From NCBI GenBank assembly GCA_035294005.1, contig DATGLT010000188.1, positions 1-64,000 on the forward strand: a stretch of 64,000 nucleotides of DNA, given 5' to 3'. The notes under the pieces were generated by a model that was not told the DNA's origin, made no database searches, and saw nothing but the letters and a program-made list of their open reading frames with translations. Shown piece after piece: positions 9,489 to 19,302 of the stretch. The translations under genes and the position numbers were made by a program. Within the stretch, counting starts at the first letter, position 1. The number at the start of each line of letters is the position of its first letter. The stretch comes from JANXQE01 sp035294005. GTDB taxonomy: Bacteria > Verrucomicrobiota > Verrucomicrobiia > Limisphaerales > UBA8199.

Positions 9489-11354
9489 ATGTCGGCAAAA
9501 TCATTTATTGAACTCGGGCTTTCGAGCGACCTGCTCAAAGCGATTGATAAGCTTGGCTTTGAGCAGGCGTCACCTATCCAGTCCCAGGCGATACCGCTGT
9601 TGCTGCAAGGCAAGGACGTGGTGGGCCAGTCGCAGACCGGGTCGGGCAAGACTGTCGCTTTCGCGGCGCCGGCGTTGGAAAAAGTCAATGTGGCAGAGCG
9701 CACCACGCAGGTGCTGATTCTGTGCCCGACGAGGGAATTAGCGGTACAGGTCGCTGAGGAGGTGCACAAGCTGGCCTTGTTCAAACGCGGGTTGCAAGCC
9801 TTGCCGGTATATGGCGGGCAATCGTACGAGCGGCAGCTTCACGGGCTTCGCCAGGGCGCGCACGTGGTGATCGGAACCCCGGGCCGGGTGATGGATCACA
9901 TGCGGCGCGGCACCTTGCGGCTGAACTCTGTCAAGATGGTCATCCTGGATGAAGTCGATGTCATGTTGAACATGGGTTTCCGTGACGACATCGAATTGAT
10001 TCTTCAGGGAACACCCGCCGAGCGTCAGACGGTGTTTTTCTCGGCGACCATTCCGCGGCCGATCCGGCAGCTGATTGATAAATATTCGCGTGAGCCGGAG
10101 AACGTTCGCATCGAGCAGAAGGCGCTGACGGTGCCCACGGTCGAGCAGATTTACTACGAGGTGGACCGGCGCTTCAAGGTTGAGCTGCTGACCAGGTTGA
10201 TCGACATCCACGACCTGAAGCTCGGGATCGTTTTTTGCAACACCCGCCGGATGGTGGACGACCTGGTGGAGCATTTGAACGCGCAAGGATATTCGGCGGA
10301 CCGGTTGCATGGTGAAATGACCCAGACGATGCGCGACCGTGTCATGAACCGGTTCCGCAAGTCCGGTTTGGAATTCCTGATCGCCACCGACGTGGCGGCG
10401 CGCGGGATCGACGTGGAAGACATCGAGGTGGTGTTCAACTACGACCTGCCTTACGACGGCGAGGATTACGTTCACCGGATTGGCCGGACCGGCCGGCAGG
10501 GGCGCAAGGGCCTTGCGATCTCCTTCGCCTCGGGACGCGAGGTGTTTCAAATTCGCAACATCGAACGTTACACCAATACGAGAATCGAGCGCGGACGGCC
10601 CCCCACAGCTTTGGAAGTCGAAGAAGCTCGGGCAAACATCGCTCTGGACAAGATTCGCGCGACGCTCAGGAGTGGCGATTATAAGCGACAGGACCAGTTG
10701 ATTGAGCGCTTGCTTGAGGAAGGATTCAGTTCGACGGACATTGCCTCAGCTCTGCTGCATCATCTGCAAGCGGGAGAGAATGCGTCGGGCCAGGAATCGG
10801 CGCGTAAGGATTCGTCCGTTGCCCACGACAGCCCAGAGCGGGGTGACCGACGGCGGGAACGCTTTGGGGACCGACCCGCGCCCGATCGTGGCGCGCGTTC
10901 TCCCAGCCGTGAGCGTGGTTTTGAACGTCGGCGCGAGGAACCCGCAAAACCCGTGGCTGCTAGCACTCCTTTGCCGCACGCGGCACCCGCGCCAGAAAGT
11001 GAACCTCAAAAGCAAAACGCCGCCGCAAGCACTGAGCCGCCATCGGCGGACCGCACCCGAGACAAAAACCAGCCCGCCGACCAGGAGCGCTCCGGCAATT
11101 CCAAGCGGCGTGCGCCAAAGGAAGGACAAACTCGGCTCTTCATCAATCTCGGCGCCGAAATGGGGATCGAGGAAACTGATGTCATAGACGCGATTCTCGG
11201 CTCGACGGGGCTGCCCCGTCAGATCGTCGGCGAAGTGGACCTGCGTGAACGTCATCTTTTTGTCAAAGTTGCCTCGGAACATGCTCATGGCATCATCGCT
11301 AAGTTGAACCGTGGCCAAATCAAAGGCCGCAAGGCGAAGGTGAAGGTGGCATGA
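9489..11354 (+). CDS. deaD: DEAD-box ATP-dependent RNA helicase, DeaD/CsdA type
   Basis: The 621-residue protein has the full helicase core: Q motif (GFEQASPIQ), Walker A SQTGSGKT at 48-55, PTRELA, TPGRV, a Walker B box reading DEVD at 154-157 instead of DEAD, SAT, and HRIGRTGRQGRKG. A low-complexity Arg/Glu/Pro linker follows. The last 75 or so residues match the DbpA/CsdA RNA-binding domain (TRLFINLGAEMGIEE to the end). The family unwinds RNA duplexes in ribosome assembly and mRNA decay, often in cold adaptation. The ATG at 9489 was chosen over an in-frame start at 9426 because GGAAG lies 9 bases upstream and the Q motif then sits at normal distance. E. coli DeaD is about the same length. 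The gene is divergent from the giant RHS gene. Confidence 0.95.
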   Translation: MSAKSFIELGLSSDLLKAIDKLGFEQASPIQSQAIPLLLQGKDVVGQSQTGSGKTVAFAAPALEKVNVAERTTQVLILCPTRELAVQVAEEVHKLALFKRGLQALPVYGGQSYERQLHGLRQGAHVVIGTPGRVMDHMRRGTLRLNSVKMVILDEVDVMLNMGFRDDIELILQGTPAERQTVFFSATIPRPIRQLIDKYSREPENVRIEQKALTVPTVEQIYYEVDRRFKVELLTRLIDIHDLKLGIVFCNTRRMVDDLVEHLNAQGYSADRLHGEMTQTMRDRVMNRFRKSGLEFLIATDVAARGIDVEDIEVVFNYDLPYDGEDYVHRIGRTGRQGRKGLAISFASGREVFQIRNIERYTNTRIERGRPPTALEVEEARANIALDKIRATLRSGDYKRQDQLIERLLEEGFSSTDIASALLHHLQAGENASGQESARKDSSVAHDSPERGDRRRERFGDRPAPDRGARSPSRERGFERRREEPAKPVAASTPLPHAAPAPESEPQKQNAAASTEPPSADRTRDKNQPADQERSGNSKRRAPKEGQTRLFINLGAEMGIEETDVIDAILGSTGLPRQIVGEVDLRERHLFVKVASEHAHGIIAKLNRGQIKGRKAKVKVA

Positions 11355-11380
11355 CAAAAGACCCGGCCTAGAGTTTCTGA

Positions 11381-12613
11381 GTGAGCGCGCGTATCGGCAT
11401 TGTGGGCGGTGGTGCCGCCGGATTTTTTGCCGCCATCTCCTGTGCCGAAACCTTCCCGAGAGCGCGCGTCACTCTATTCGAAAAAACTTCACAATTCCTT
11501 TCGAAGGTTCGAATTTCCGGCGGCGGTCGTTGCAACGTCACGCACGCTTGCTTCGAACCCCGCGAGTTGAGTGGCTATTATCCGCGCGGCGGGCCGGCGT
11601 TGGTCGGCCCGTTTCACACGTTCCAACCCCTCGACACGATCGCCTGGTTCGAATCGCGCGGCGTGAAACTCAAAACCGAAGCGGATGGACGCGTTTTCCC
11701 TGTAACCGATTCGTCCGCGACGATCATCGACTGCCTGCTGGATGCGGCCAGGAGCGCGCGTGTTGAACTTAAACCCAATCGCGCACCTCAGCGAGTGGCG
11801 CGCTGTTCTCAAAACGGGTTCGAGTTGGACTTCGGGGAGGGCGAGACATTTCGTTGCGAACGCCTGATGCTGGCCACGGGTGGGTGTCGTGCCGCGGCCG
11901 CAGGTCAATTGGCGGTCTCGCTCGGCCACACTCTGGAGCCGCCGGTCCCTTCGCTGTTCACTTTTCACATTGGTGCTCCCTGGCTTCGTGAACTGGCCGG
12001 AATCAGTGTCTCGCAGGCCGAAGCCTCCTTGCCCCGCTTTAAGCGGCGCGAAGTTGGCCCGGTGTTGATTACTCACTCTGGCCTCAGCGGGCCAGCCATT
12101 CTTCGGCTGTCGGCCTGGTGCGCGCGAGCTCTTCACGATCGGAATTATCAGGTCCCCATGTGCCTCAACTGGCTACCCGATCTGGACGCGCAATCGCTGG
12201 CTCAGAAGCTTGAAACGATGCGTGCGGCGCAGCCTTCGCGGTTAGTCGTGAATACTCCTGTGCCACCGCTGCCGGCCCGGTTGTGGCAAAACCTCGTTCT
12301 GGTGGCAGGGATAGCGCGTGACACGCGGTGGGCCGGACTTTCGCACTCGGCTCGTCACCGGCTTGTTCAACAGCTTCAATCCACCGAACTCCAGGTTATT
12401 GGAAAAACGCTCAATCAGGACGAGTTCGTCACCTGCGGCGGTGTGCGCTTGAACGAGGTTAACTTCCGCACCATGGAAAGCCGCATTTGCCCCGGCCTTT
12501 GTTTGGGTGGCGAACTGCTCGACATCGACGGCCTTACGGGCGGGTTTAATTTCCAAGCGGCCTGGACAACCGGTTGGGTAGCGGGTCAGGCAATCGGTGC
12601 GGACTTGGCGTAA
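11381..12613 (+). CDS. HI0933/YhiN-family FAD-dependent oxidoreductase
   Basis: This 410-residue flavoprotein has an N-terminal dinucleotide-binding fold (IGIVGGGAAGFFAA, residues about 5-18), the family hallmark SGGGRCNVTH near residue 50, and the C-terminal GGELLDIDGLTGGFNFQ motif that closes the FAD site in HI0933-like proteins. The family (also called BaiN or aminoacetone oxidase-like) is widespread, with poorly defined substrates. The start is GTG, 26 bases after the helicase stop, so the two are probably cotranscribed. No metabolic partner gene is adjacent and I assign no reaction. Confidence 0.9.
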   Translation: MSARIGIVGGGAAGFFAAISCAETFPRARVTLFEKTSQFLSKVRISGGGRCNVTHACFEPRELSGYYPRGGPALVGPFHTFQPLDTIAWFESRGVKLKTEADGRVFPVTDSSATIIDCLLDAARSARVELKPNRAPQRVARCSQNGFELDFGEGETFRCERLMLATGGCRAAAAGQLAVSLGHTLEPPVPSLFTFHIGAPWLRELAGISVSQAEASLPRFKRREVGPVLITHSGLSGPAILRLSAWCARALHDRNYQVPMCLNWLPDLDAQSLAQKLETMRAAQPSRLVVNTPVPPLPARLWQNLVLVAGIARDTRWAGLSHSARHRLVQQLQSTELQVIGKTLNQDEFVTCGGVRLNEVNFRTMESRICPGLCLGGELLDIDGLTGGFNFQAAWTTGWVAGQAIGADLA

Positions 12614-12762
12614 GCCGCACGGAGTTTGCCTTGGTCGACCGGCCTTCATCCGGCTGAAGCATGCGCAGGCCAGGCCGAAAACTGGAGTCAGTTCCCGAAG
12701 TTCAGGCGCTGCCTAAAGACGATCTGTGCCGTTGTGATTACCCGATGCGTACGGGTTTCGGT

Positions 12763-13599
12763 TTACTTCTTCCCCAACGCCTTGGTGACGGCTTCTTCAA
12801 GCGCCTCGCCTCGCAGGTCGCGGCCAATAATCTTGCCTTCCCCGTTCAACAGGAACGTCGCGGGAATGCTTTGGATGCCGTACTTCTGGGCCAGCTTGTT
12901 GCTCCAGCCTTTACCGTCGAAGTACTGCCTCCAGGTTACATTCTTCTGCTTGATGAAGCTCTTCAGCCTTTCTTCATCCTGGTCGAGGCTGACCCCGATG
13001 ATTTCAAAACCCTGGTCGTGATGCTTTTCGTACGCCTTCACGACGTTGGGCAGTTCCAAAACACACGGACCGCACCAGGTCGCCCAAAAATCCAGCAGCA
13101 CCACTTTGCCTTTGTAGCCGGCAACCGAGAGCGGTTTGCCATCGATGTCTTTCTCGTCGAAATCGGGGAATGTCGCGCCTTCAACCAGCGCTCGCTGAAT
13201 CTTCTTCGCGGCTTCCTGGCTCTTTATGTTTTCCAGAATCGCATCGGCGTTTTTGCCCGCTTTTGTGTCGGGGTAATCCTGCTTGAGTTGTTGAACCAAC
13301 TCTGTGCCTTTTTCCGTATTATCCAGCACCTCGAGGTACAGCATGGCTTTCATCAGAACGATTTGCGCGGTGTCGTCGTTCTTTTCAGATTTGTGCTTCT
13401 CCAACAAGCTGTCGAATTCTTTGAGTTCGGGCGCAAGGTCGCTTTCGGTCTTTTTGCCGTCGTGCAACTTGTCCTGCACCTTGGAAACCAGCGCCTGCAG
13501 TTCGGCGGCGGTGTTGGTGCTTTCGGCGGCGAGTGCGCGCGGCAAGCTCACGGAAACCGCGATGGCGCAAATAATGGTGGCGACCCAATAATTTCTCAT
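12763..13599 (-). CDS. Secreted TlpA-like thiol:disulfide oxidoreductase with helical N-terminal domain
   Basis: From the ATG at 13599 the protein is 278 residues with a signal peptide (MRNYWVATIICAIAVSVSLP..ALA). An alpha-helical, Lys/Glu-rich region to about residue 140 follows, then a thioredoxin fold of the TlpA/AhpC-TSA type: VLLDFWATWCGPC with the redox pair C-G-P-C at 176-179, and the cis-proline region QSIPATFLLNGEGKIIGRD. It should act in the periplasm, reducing or isomerising disulfides. A longer reading frame begins at 13665, but those 22 extra residues place charged sequence before the signal peptide, so the shorter start is preferred. It lies downstream of glnS on the same strand. 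Its partner is unknown. Confidence 0.9.
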   Translation of the reverse strand: MRNYWVATIICAIAVSVSLPRALAAESTNTAAELQALVSKVQDKLHDGKKTESDLAPELKEFDSLLEKHKSEKNDDTAQIVLMKAMLYLEVLDNTEKGTELVQQLKQDYPDTKAGKNADAILENIKSQEAAKKIQRALVEGATFPDFDEKDIDGKPLSVAGYKGKVVLLDFWATWCGPCVLELPNVVKAYEKHHDQGFEIIGVSLDQDEERLKSFIKQKNVTWRQYFDGKGWSNKLAQKYGIQSIPATFLLNGEGKIIGRDLRGEALEEAVTKALGKK

Positions 13600-13661
13600 A
13601 GATTCTCGAGGTTCCCGGTCAGTTGACTTCCCGCACACCCTCGTACCGGAATGAGCGCGAG

Positions 13662-15488
13662 TCAATGAGATTTCTGGGTTACCTTGGCCCAGGCATCCTT
13701 TAACGTAATGGTGCGGTTAAACACCAGCTGACCCGGCTTGCTGTCCTTATCGAGCGTAAAATAAGCCAGCCTCTCGAATTGATACCGCTCCGCAGCACTG
13801 CCTTGCGCCAGGCTCGGTTCGCATTTTGCCGTAACCCGCTCCAGGGAATTCGGATTCAGATGAGCCTTGAAATCACCATCCGCATCCGGCTCTGGTACGG
13901 TGAACAGGCGATCGTACAGGCGCACCTCCGCTTCCACGGCTCGCGTTGCGCTGACCCAGTGAATTGTGCCTTTTACCTTGCGGCCAGCCGTCGGTCCCCC
14001 GGTCTTGCTGCCGAGATCTGCGCTGCAGCGTAACTCGACGAGTTCGCCCGCGCCGTTTTTGACGACTTCGTCGCACTTGATAAGATAGGCGTATTTGAGC
14101 CGCACTTCCCCTCCCGGCCGGAGCCGGAAGTATTTCGGTGGAGGGTTTTCCATGAAATCCTCCTGCTCAATGAAAAGCTCACGCGTGAATGGAATCTTGC
14201 GCGATCCCGCCGCCGGGTTTTCAGGATTATTGACGGCATCCAATTCTTCGCCGTGGTTTTCGGGCACATTGGTGATCACCACCTTGAGCGGCCGCAGAAC
14301 GGCCATTCGTCGCGAGGCCCTGCGGTTCAGATCTTCGCGAATCGCGTATTCAAGGACCGCGACATCGGTCATTGCGTTGTATTTCGTAATACCGATGTTG
14401 TAAGCGAAGTCGCGAAGCGCTTCGGGCGTGACCCCGCGGCGGCGCAACCCGCTAATGGTTGGCATCCGCGGGTCATCCCACCCTGAAACCAACCCTTCAT
14501 TCACCAGTTGCATGAGCTTGCGTTTGCTCATCACGGTGTAACCGAGGCTCAGCCGGGCAAACTCGTATTGATGGGGCAGTGGCCGCGGCAAATCCAGTTG
14601 TTCGAGGATCCAATCATATAACGGGCGATGCACTTCGAATTCCAATGTGCAAATCGAGTGCGTGATGCCTTCGATGTAATCGCTCAAGCAATGCGCAAAG
14701 TCGTACATCGGGTAAATGCACCATTTGCCCCCGGTATGATGGTGTTCCGCATGGCGTATCCGGTACAGCACCGGGTCGCGCATCCATATATTCGGCGACG
14801 CCATGTCGATTTTTGCCCGCAGCGTGCGCGCCCCATCAGGAAATTCGCCGTTCTTCATGCGCGTGAACAGGTCGAGGTTTTCCTCTATGGACCGTTGCCG
14901 GAACGGGCTTTCCTTGCCCGGCCTGTCGGGAGCGCCGCGATATTGATCGGTGTCCTGGGCCGAGAGATCGTCCACATACGCCACTCCTTTCTCGATGAGT
15001 TTGCGCGCGTAGACATAAAGCTGGTCGAAGTAATCCGAGGCGTAAAACGGTTCCAGGCTGGAGTCGCCCGGGTTGAGCGTCTTTGAAACCGGGGCGGGCG
15101 AGAGGAAGAAATCCGGCCGATCCCCCACGCGTTGCTCGGCGGGAACCTGGCCGCGGGCCTTGAGTCCAAGTCGGTCATCTGCCCAACCGCTGATTAACCA
15201 GCGCACGTCTTCGGTGATCGAATCGACGTATTCCACGTCCTCTTTGGTGGGATTGGTGTCGTCCATCCGGAGATTGCAAATCCCGCCGAACTCGCGCGCG
15301 ATCCCGAAGTTGAGGCAAATGGACTTGGCGTGGCCGATGTGCAGGTAACCGTTGGGCTCGGGCGGAAAACGCGTGTGAATCTGCGGATACTTCTTCTCCT
15401 GCGCGTGTTTAGAGACGATATCGCGGATGAAATCCGAGGGGCTGACCGCGGGGGAGGGTGTTCCGGGCTGCGGAGATGGATTGGACAT
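13662..15488 (-). CDS. glnS: Glutaminyl-tRNA synthetase
   Basis: This 608-residue class I aminoacyl-tRNA synthetase charges tRNA-Gln with glutamine in the cytoplasm. Visible marks are the opening FPPEPNGYLHIGHAKS with HIGH at 50-53, the GlnRS-specific RMDDTNPTKE stretch, the KMSKS-equivalent VMSKRKL, and the C-terminal anticodon-binding beta barrels (IPFTRELFIEQEDF, then GTIHWVSATRAVEAEVRLYDRLF). The E. coli enzyme is about 554 residues; the excess is a short proline-rich N-terminus and an insert after the KMSKS region. The start is ATG. lysS ends 28 bases upstream, so lysS-glnS probably share a transcript. GlnRS presence suggests direct tRNA-Gln charging, though the window cannot show whether gatCAB also exists. 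Confidence 0.97.
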   Translation of the reverse strand: MSNPSPQPGTPSPAVSPSDFIRDIVSKHAQEKKYPQIHTRFPPEPNGYLHIGHAKSICLNFGIAREFGGICNLRMDDTNPTKEDVEYVDSITEDVRWLISGWADDRLGLKARGQVPAEQRVGDRPDFFLSPAPVSKTLNPGDSSLEPFYASDYFDQLYVYARKLIEKGVAYVDDLSAQDTDQYRGAPDRPGKESPFRQRSIEENLDLFTRMKNGEFPDGARTLRAKIDMASPNIWMRDPVLYRIRHAEHHHTGGKWCIYPMYDFAHCLSDYIEGITHSICTLEFEVHRPLYDWILEQLDLPRPLPHQYEFARLSLGYTVMSKRKLMQLVNEGLVSGWDDPRMPTISGLRRRGVTPEALRDFAYNIGITKYNAMTDVAVLEYAIREDLNRRASRRMAVLRPLKVVITNVPENHGEELDAVNNPENPAAGSRKIPFTRELFIEQEDFMENPPPKYFRLRPGGEVRLKYAYLIKCDEVVKNGAGELVELRCSADLGSKTGGPTAGRKVKGTIHWVSATRAVEAEVRLYDRLFTVPEPDADGDFKAHLNPNSLERVTAKCEPSLAQGSAAERYQFERLAYFTLDKDSKPGQLVFNRTITLKDAWAKVTQKSH

Positions 15489-15516
15489 AAACTAAGACCG
15501 CCAAGGGGCTGTTGGA

Positions 15517-16965
15517 CTACTTTGGTTTGAGCTGCGGGAAAAGGATAACGTCGCGGATGCTCTCCTGGCCCAGTAACATCATGCAGAGCCGGTCGACCCC
15601 CATGCCCATTCCGCCGGCTGGCGGCATGCCATGTTCAAGCGCCACGAGGAAGTCTTCGTCAAGTTTCTGCTGTTCGCCTCCCGCCTGGTGTTCCAAGCGC
15701 TCGCGTTGTTCGATGGGATCATTTTGCTCTGTGTAGGCCGGTGCAATCTCCTGCCCGTTGATGCAGCATTCGAACACTTCCACCGTCTCGGGGTCATCGG
15801 GCGAAGTCTTCGCCAGCGGGATGAGCTGTTTTGGGGCGTGCGTGACAAAGGTCGGATTGATCAGAGTCGGCTCGATCAACTTCTCGAACACCGCCTGCGT
15901 GACCTCAAAGTCCTCGTATTCCTTGCCAATCTCCGCTCCGAGGCTCACCGCGCGTTGCCGCCGGTCCGCAGGTGTAACCTCGAACCAATCGGCGCCGGCG
16001 CGTTCCCGAACAATGTCCTTGTAGCGAACCCGGCGCCACGGAGGCGTGAGATCGATTTGCCGGGTCACGGTTCCGGAGGCATCTTTGTGCTCGATCATCA
16101 ATGTGCCCAGGACGCGTTCGGCAACGCGGCAGACCATAGATTGCACCAATTCCATCATGCTCTCGTAATCGCCGTACGCTTCGTACGCTTCGAGCATCGT
16201 GAACTCGGGATTGTGTTTGCGCGAAAGGCCTTCGTTTCGAAAATTGCGCCCGATTTCAAACACCTTGTCCATGCCGCCGACCAGCAGTCGCTTGAGGTAA
16301 AGTTCCAGAGCGATCCGCAAATAAAAACTGCACCCCAGCGCGTTATGGTGCGTCACGAACGGAGCCGCCGCCGCCCCTCCGGGAATGGCTTGCATCATCG
16401 GCGTTTCCACTTCGACAAAACCGCGTTCGTGCAAAAAATTCCTGATTTCCCACACAATCCGGCTGCGCTTCAGAAATACTTCCTTCACTTCCGGATTGGC
16501 GACAAGGTCGAGATACCTCTGGCGGTACCGGATTTCCGTGTCGGCCAGCCCGTGCCACTTTTCCGGAGGCGGCCGCAGTGCTTTCGCAAGGATCACAAAA
16601 TCGGTCAGCCTTGCTGAAATCTCGCCAGTCTTCGTCGTGAACAGCGTGCCCGCAACCCCGATGAAATCCCCAAGGTCCAGGTGGCGAAAAATGTCGAACT
16701 TCTCATCACCGAGCACATTCTTTTGCGCGTAAACCTGCAGGCGCCCGCTTTGGTCACGCACATCTATGAACATGGACTTGCCCATGTCGCGGTGGGCGGT
16801 GACCCGGCCCGCCACGCTGACCTGCCGGCCCTCCTGGTAATGCGCTTTCGCATCGGCGCATGAATCTTTCGGTTGAAATTTGCTCTTGAACGGATCCAAT
16901 CCCTTCGCGCGCAAAGCCGACAGCTTTGCCCGCCGTTGTTCAATGAGTGAGTTGGTTTCGTCCAT
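15517..16965 (-). CDS. lysS: Lysyl-tRNA synthetase, class II
   Basis: The protein (482 residues from the chosen ATG) attaches lysine to tRNA-Lys. It has an N-terminal OB-fold anticodon-binding domain (VSVAGRVTAHRDMGKSMFID) and a class II catalytic core with motif 2 FRNEGLSRKHNPEFTMLEAY and motif 3 GMGMGVDRLCMMLLG near the end. The frame is open eight codons further to 16989, but homologous LysRS proteins normally begin close to the ELIEQRR-like helix, here MDETNSLIEQRRAKL, so 16965 is preferred. Neither start has a clear Shine-Dalgarno. It precedes glnS on the same strand. Confidence 0.96.
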   Translation of the reverse strand: MDETNSLIEQRRAKLSALRAKGLDPFKSKFQPKDSCADAKAHYQEGRQVSVAGRVTAHRDMGKSMFIDVRDQSGRLQVYAQKNVLGDEKFDIFRHLDLGDFIGVAGTLFTTKTGEISARLTDFVILAKALRPPPEKWHGLADTEIRYRQRYLDLVANPEVKEVFLKRSRIVWEIRNFLHERGFVEVETPMMQAIPGGAAAAPFVTHHNALGCSFYLRIALELYLKRLLVGGMDKVFEIGRNFRNEGLSRKHNPEFTMLEAYEAYGDYESMMELVQSMVCRVAERVLGTLMIEHKDASGTVTRQIDLTPPWRRVRYKDIVRERAGADWFEVTPADRRQRAVSLGAEIGKEYEDFEVTQAVFEKLIEPTLINPTFVTHAPKQLIPLAKTSPDDPETVEVFECCINGQEIAPAYTEQNDPIEQRERLEHQAGGEQQKLDEDFLVALEHGMPPAGGMGMGVDRLCMMLLGQESIRDVILFPQLKPK

Positions 16966-17119
16966 AGCAAACGCGGGGTAAATAAACACGGAACCACTCG
17001 TCTTTCCAAGGCGAAAACAGGGATGGGCCGCCGCAGGAGCTCGTTAGAGCGTGTTTTAGAATGGCGCGCGAGCCTCTGGGCCAGGTAGGGCAGGGCACGA
17101 TGGCGCCGCCGCGCCGCTC

Positions 17120-19036
17120 TCAAATGCCTGTCGGTGCGCCTGCTTCTTCGGGACAACGAGCCCTGGTTTGCTCGGTGTCAAACTTCAGCCGGCGGATTTC
17201 CGCCGCAGGCCGCGGAGGCGTTGCTTCCAGGGCTGGCAACTCAATGCCGAACAGCGCGCCGCCCAGTGGCGATTGATCACAAAAGATCCGTCCGCGATGT
17301 TCGGTAACGAACGTATGGGCAATCGAAAGGCCAAGCCCGGTCCCGATGCCCGCGGCTTTGGTCGTGAAAAAGGGTTCGAATATTTTCGATCTCAGGTGTG
17401 GTGGCACTCCCGGACCGCTGTCTTCAACAACAATAACCACGCGGCCGGGCTCCTGGCGGGTGACAATTCGCATGCTCCTGGGATTGGACGAGGCTTCCAT
17501 TGCCTGAAGCGCGTTGTTTAATAGAATAATCATCACTTGCTGCACCTGGTCGAGGCTCGCGGTGATCGATGGCAATTCAGGATTCAGCTCCAGGCTGACT
17601 TCGACCTGTGCCTTTACGAATTCCGAACGGCGCAGTTCAATCACGATCCGGATAATCTCGTTCACGTTTATCGGCTCATGGCCCGGACCACCGTCGCGCG
17701 CGAGATTCAAAAAATTGCTTAACATTCGGATCGCGCGTTTATGCTCCGCCGAAGCTTTGCTAAGCCGATCCCGGGTGCTCTTTGAAATCGTTTGGTCCAT
17801 GAGCGCAAGCTCGATCAAACCGCCCGACACGCTCAGCGGATTGTTCAATTCGTGCACAACGCCTGAAATCATTTGGCCAAGCGAAGAAAGCTTCTCCGCG
17901 CGCCGTAACTGTTGTTCCAAATGCGAACGCTCCGTGACTTCACGCAAATAGAATTGGAATGCGGTTTCACCGGCGAAATCGACTTCCGAGCCGGCGACCT
18001 CCACGTTGACCAGAGAGCCATCCTTGCGCTGGATTTCCTGGAAGCGCTCGCGACATACCGCTTCAAACCATGCCTGTCCCTTCAACCCGGAGGTTACCCC
18101 ATTGTTGCGCGAGGCAAACAAAGTCGACAAAGCAAGTTCCTGCGCCTGGGCCTGGTCGACGCCTAGAACCCGGCACGCGGCTTCATTCAGTCCGATGATT
18201 CGCGAATCCTCCCGCATGATGATCACGATCGCTTCGCTGGATTGTTCAAACAAATGGCGGTAGCGCTCTTCGGTGAGCTTGACCCGCGTCTGCAGCACCG
18301 CCCGTTCGCGTTCCTTGTAGCGCAGTTGCTGAGCGGCCCGTTTCTCCTTCAAATGCCGGATTTGTTCCAGAACCAGGATGATCATGTTCACCGCGATGAA
18401 CATCTGGAGAACGCTGGCGATGAAAAAGCCGGTGCTCATGTAGTCGGAAAGGCTTTCCAGGAACGGGTATCCCGCCACAAACAAACCCCAGAAAAGGAAC
18501 CCGAAACACAACAGCCCCGCGCCGAGGTAATTGCGTTTCTTCCGATACTGCATGAATCCCCAAACCGTGACCGCGCTGGCCGCCCCAATTAAGACGAAAA
18601 TTGGCATTTGCAGAACCAGCCGGTCCGTCTTGTCCAGCGCTGATTCCCCTTGGGTTGGAAAGTTGGCCACAAGGCTCCAAACGAAAAGGAAGCACAAAAA
18701 CAGACCCAGCGAGAGTTGGCGGACCCGTTTGCCCAAAAACCGCAAGCTCCCCCACAACATAAACACCGCCGCAACACCGATGCACCACTGCTTGAACATC
18801 GTTGCCCACCACGGTTCATCCTTGAAATTGCCGTAGTACCAAAACAGCCCGTAACAAAGAGTCAGGTACAGGCAATAAAACAGCCATGCGACAGTCCAAA
18901 TCGAGAAGTACCGCCGGCGTGTGTAGTAGTTTAAGTACGAAAAAACCCCGACCAGCAGCCAAACGCTGATCAATGAGATGAACAAACCAGCCCGTAATTG
19001 GCCGTTGGCGTCAAAAGTAAAGGTTCCGCTAAACAT
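17120..19036 (-). CDS. Membrane sensor histidine kinase (multi-TM, PAS, HisKA, HATPase)
   Basis: The 638-residue protein begins with about seven hydrophobic segments within residues 15-220 (for example AGLFISLISVWLLVGVFSYL), followed by a short coiled segment rich in Arg/Lys/Glu and a PAS domain (EERYRHLFEQSSEAIVIIMR). The kinase core follows: H box GVVHELNNPLSV with phospho-accepting His395, N box ILLNNALQAM, DSGPGVP, FEPFFTTK and GTGLGLSIAH. It should autophosphorylate in response to a membrane or PAS-bound cue. No response regulator is adjacent, so this is an orphan kinase here. Its 3' end is 154 bases upstream of the lysS start, so readthrough is possible but not evident. Confidence 0.93.
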   Translation of the reverse strand: MFSGTFTFDANGQLRAGLFISLISVWLLVGVFSYLNYYTRRRYFSIWTVAWLFYCLYLTLCYGLFWYYGNFKDEPWWATMFKQWCIGVAAVFMLWGSLRFLGKRVRQLSLGLFLCFLFVWSLVANFPTQGESALDKTDRLVLQMPIFVLIGAASAVTVWGFMQYRKKRNYLGAGLLCFGFLFWGLFVAGYPFLESLSDYMSTGFFIASVLQMFIAVNMIILVLEQIRHLKEKRAAQQLRYKERERAVLQTRVKLTEERYRHLFEQSSEAIVIIMREDSRIIGLNEAACRVLGVDQAQAQELALSTLFASRNNGVTSGLKGQAWFEAVCRERFQEIQRKDGSLVNVEVAGSEVDFAGETAFQFYLREVTERSHLEQQLRRAEKLSSLGQMISGVVHELNNPLSVSGGLIELALMDQTISKSTRDRLSKASAEHKRAIRMLSNFLNLARDGGPGHEPINVNEIIRIVIELRRSEFVKAQVEVSLELNPELPSITASLDQVQQVMIILLNNALQAMEASSNPRSMRIVTRQEPGRVVIVVEDSGPGVPPHLRSKIFEPFFTTKAAGIGTGLGLSIAHTFVTEHRGRIFCDQSPLGGALFGIELPALEATPPRPAAEIRRLKFDTEQTRARCPEEAGAPTGI

Positions 19037-19302
19037 GACGGAGGCGGATTAAATGCATCATTTCTCAATCCGTCCGAATTCTGAAACAGCAGGAAATACG
19101 CCACTACGCACCATTTCCAGCCCCTTTCAATAGAGAATTTCAAGCCTGACTGCTAAATCCTAAGTCGGTGCGCCACAGTGTATTGGGTGGCAACTCCTTT
19201 TTGAGACGGCCCCCTACGCAGCCCCCTCAATCCAACCCCGGGTACGATTTGCCCAGGATCAAGCCAGACTTGCTAGGAACCTGCCTAGCGAAGCTCGTTT
19301 GC

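Noticed and set aside
9738..10550. 270-codon minus-strand open frame
   Set aside because: Antisense to the helicase core motifs; His/Val/Arg-rich shadow composition.
12661..13626. 321-codon plus-strand open frame
   Set aside because: Complement of the TlpA-like gene, which has a signal peptide and a WCGPC motif; the plus reading has none.
15631..16617. 328-codon plus-strand open frame
   Set aside because: Antisense to lysS, whose motifs 2 and 3 are intact.
19272..19289. Hairpin GCTAGG/CCTAGC downstream of the FN3 gene as a terminator
   Set aside because: Short stem and no T-run on the relevant strand; not enough to call a terminator.
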